A stretch of 17,155 nucleotides of DNA from JBBQZO01 sp038207625. Lineage in GTDB: Bacteria; Pseudomonadota; Gammaproteobacteria; Burkholderiales; Burkholderiaceae_D. This document shows, in pieces, positions 16,616 to 17,155 of the stretch (the stretch's first letter is position 1; each line of letters opens with the position of its first letter). Where the stretch lies: positions 1-17,155 of the forward strand of contig JBBQZO010000059.1 in assembly GCA_038207625.1 (NCBI GenBank). Reading direction: 5' to 3'. The position numbers and the translations under genes are program-made. A model generated the notes under the pieces. The model was not told where the DNA came from and did no database searches. It was given only the letters and a program-made list of their open reading frames with translations.

Positions 16616-17155
16616 ATGTCTAGAGTCGGATTTATCGGATTGGGTATCATGGGCGCACCAATGGCCGGGCACTTGCTCGCCGCTGGCCACAAGCTGTATC
16701 TGCACGACGTCAAGAACCCGCCGTACGAGCTGATCCAGGGCGGCGCGACCGTCTGCACCTCGGCCGCCGAAGTGGCGCTGCGCGCCGACATCATCATCAT
16801 CATGGTGCCCGACACCCCGCACGTGGAAGCGGTGCTGTTCGGCGAAAACGGCGTGGCCGAAGGCCTCAAGCAGCACAAGATCGTCGTCGACATGAGCTCG
16901 ATTTCGCCGATCGACACCAAGCGTTTTGCGGCGCGCATCAATGCGCTCGACTGCGACTATCTCGACGCGCCGGTCTCCGGCGGCGAAGTGGGCGCCAAGG
17001 CCGGCTCGCTGACCATCATGGTGGGCGGCTCGGAAGCGGCGTTCGACATCGTCAAGCCGCTGTTCGACGTGATGGGCAAGAACGTCACGCTGGTGGGCGG
17101 CAACGGCGACGGTCAGACCACCAAGGTGGCCAACCAGATCATCGTCGCGTTGACC
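16616..17155 (+). CDS. glxR: Tartronate semialdehyde reductase (2-hydroxy-3-oxopropionate reductase), 3' truncated by window
   Basis: Reduces tartronate semialdehyde to D-glycerate with NAD(P)H, the last step of the Gcl route; it belongs to the beta-hydroxyacid dehydrogenase family. The first 180 codons are present and the frame is open to the window edge, against about 290 in the family. The ATG follows AGAGGAAA (16603-16610). Residues 5-16 (GFIGLGIMGAPM) are the dinucleotide-binding Rossmann turn, IIIIMVPDTPHVEAVLFG (61-78) the second strand region, and DAPVSGGEVGAKAGSLTIMVGG (118-139) the substrate-binding signature. Lys170 in GQTTKVANQ is the catalytic lysine. The missing part would be the helical C-terminal domain. 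GarR is the close paralogue with the same reaction; placement after gcl and hyi favours GlxR. Glycerate kinase may follow beyond the edge. Confidence 0.95.
   Translation, partial: MSRVGFIGLGIMGAPMAGHLLAAGHKLYLHDVKNPPYELIQGGATVCTSAAEVALRADIIIIMVPDTPHVEAVLFGENGVAEGLKQHKIVVDMSSISPIDTKRFAARINALDCDYLDAPVSGGEVGAKAGSLTIMVGGSEAAFDIVKPLFDVMGKNVTLVGGNGDGQTTKVANQIIVALT

Overview
The window is GC-rich, densely coded DNA. The mix of genes points to a betaproteobacterium of the Burkholderiales, most likely the Oxalobacteraceae (Massilia, Duganella or Janthinobacterium type): chitinases of two families, a PEP-CTERM protein, an E. coli-type IlvD, and a gcl-hyi-glxR cluster behind a divergent LysR gene. This placement is inferred from gene content, not from a database search. 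I see no tRNA, rRNA, CRISPR array or insertion sequence.

Layout. (1) 1-2796, plus strand: the 3' part of a GH18 chitinase with a C-terminal ChiC-like domain, a terminator-like hairpin, then a complete GH19 chitinase that looks like a lipoprotein with a chitin-binding module. (2) 2980-5001, minus strand: an oleate hydratase. (3) 5545-7410, plus strand: ilvD, ending in a near-perfect hairpin shared with the converging gene. (4) 7523-8692, minus strand: a PLP-dependent threonine-aldolase-like enzyme with a twin-arginine export signal. (5) 9145-9687, plus strand: a small secreted PEP-CTERM protein behind an AT-rich upstream region. (6) 9843-11988, minus strand: a two-gene unit made of a GT60-like glycosyltransferase fused to a SAM methyltransferase, followed by a small protein with a ParB/sulfiredoxin-like DGNHR motif. 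(7) 12239-12859, plus strand: a flavin reductase-like protein. (8) 12943-17155: a LysR regulator divergent from gcl (glyoxylate carboligase), hyi (hydroxypyruvate isomerase) and the start of glxR (tartronate semialdehyde reductase), which runs off the window.

How the genes work together. Gcl condenses two glyoxylates to tartronate semialdehyde and CO2. Hyi interconverts hydroxypyruvate and tartronate semialdehyde, and GlxR reduces the latter to glycerate, so the last block is a glyoxylate-to-glycerate route probably controlled by the LysR protein. The lysR-gcl gap holds two clear dyads that are good operator candidates. The two chitinases form a chitin-degradation pair. The other genes are single transcription units that alternate in strand.

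Most of the window is recognisable metabolism. The least ordinary parts are the glycosyltransferase-methyltransferase fusion with its DGNHR partner, and the Tat-exported aldolase-like enzyme.
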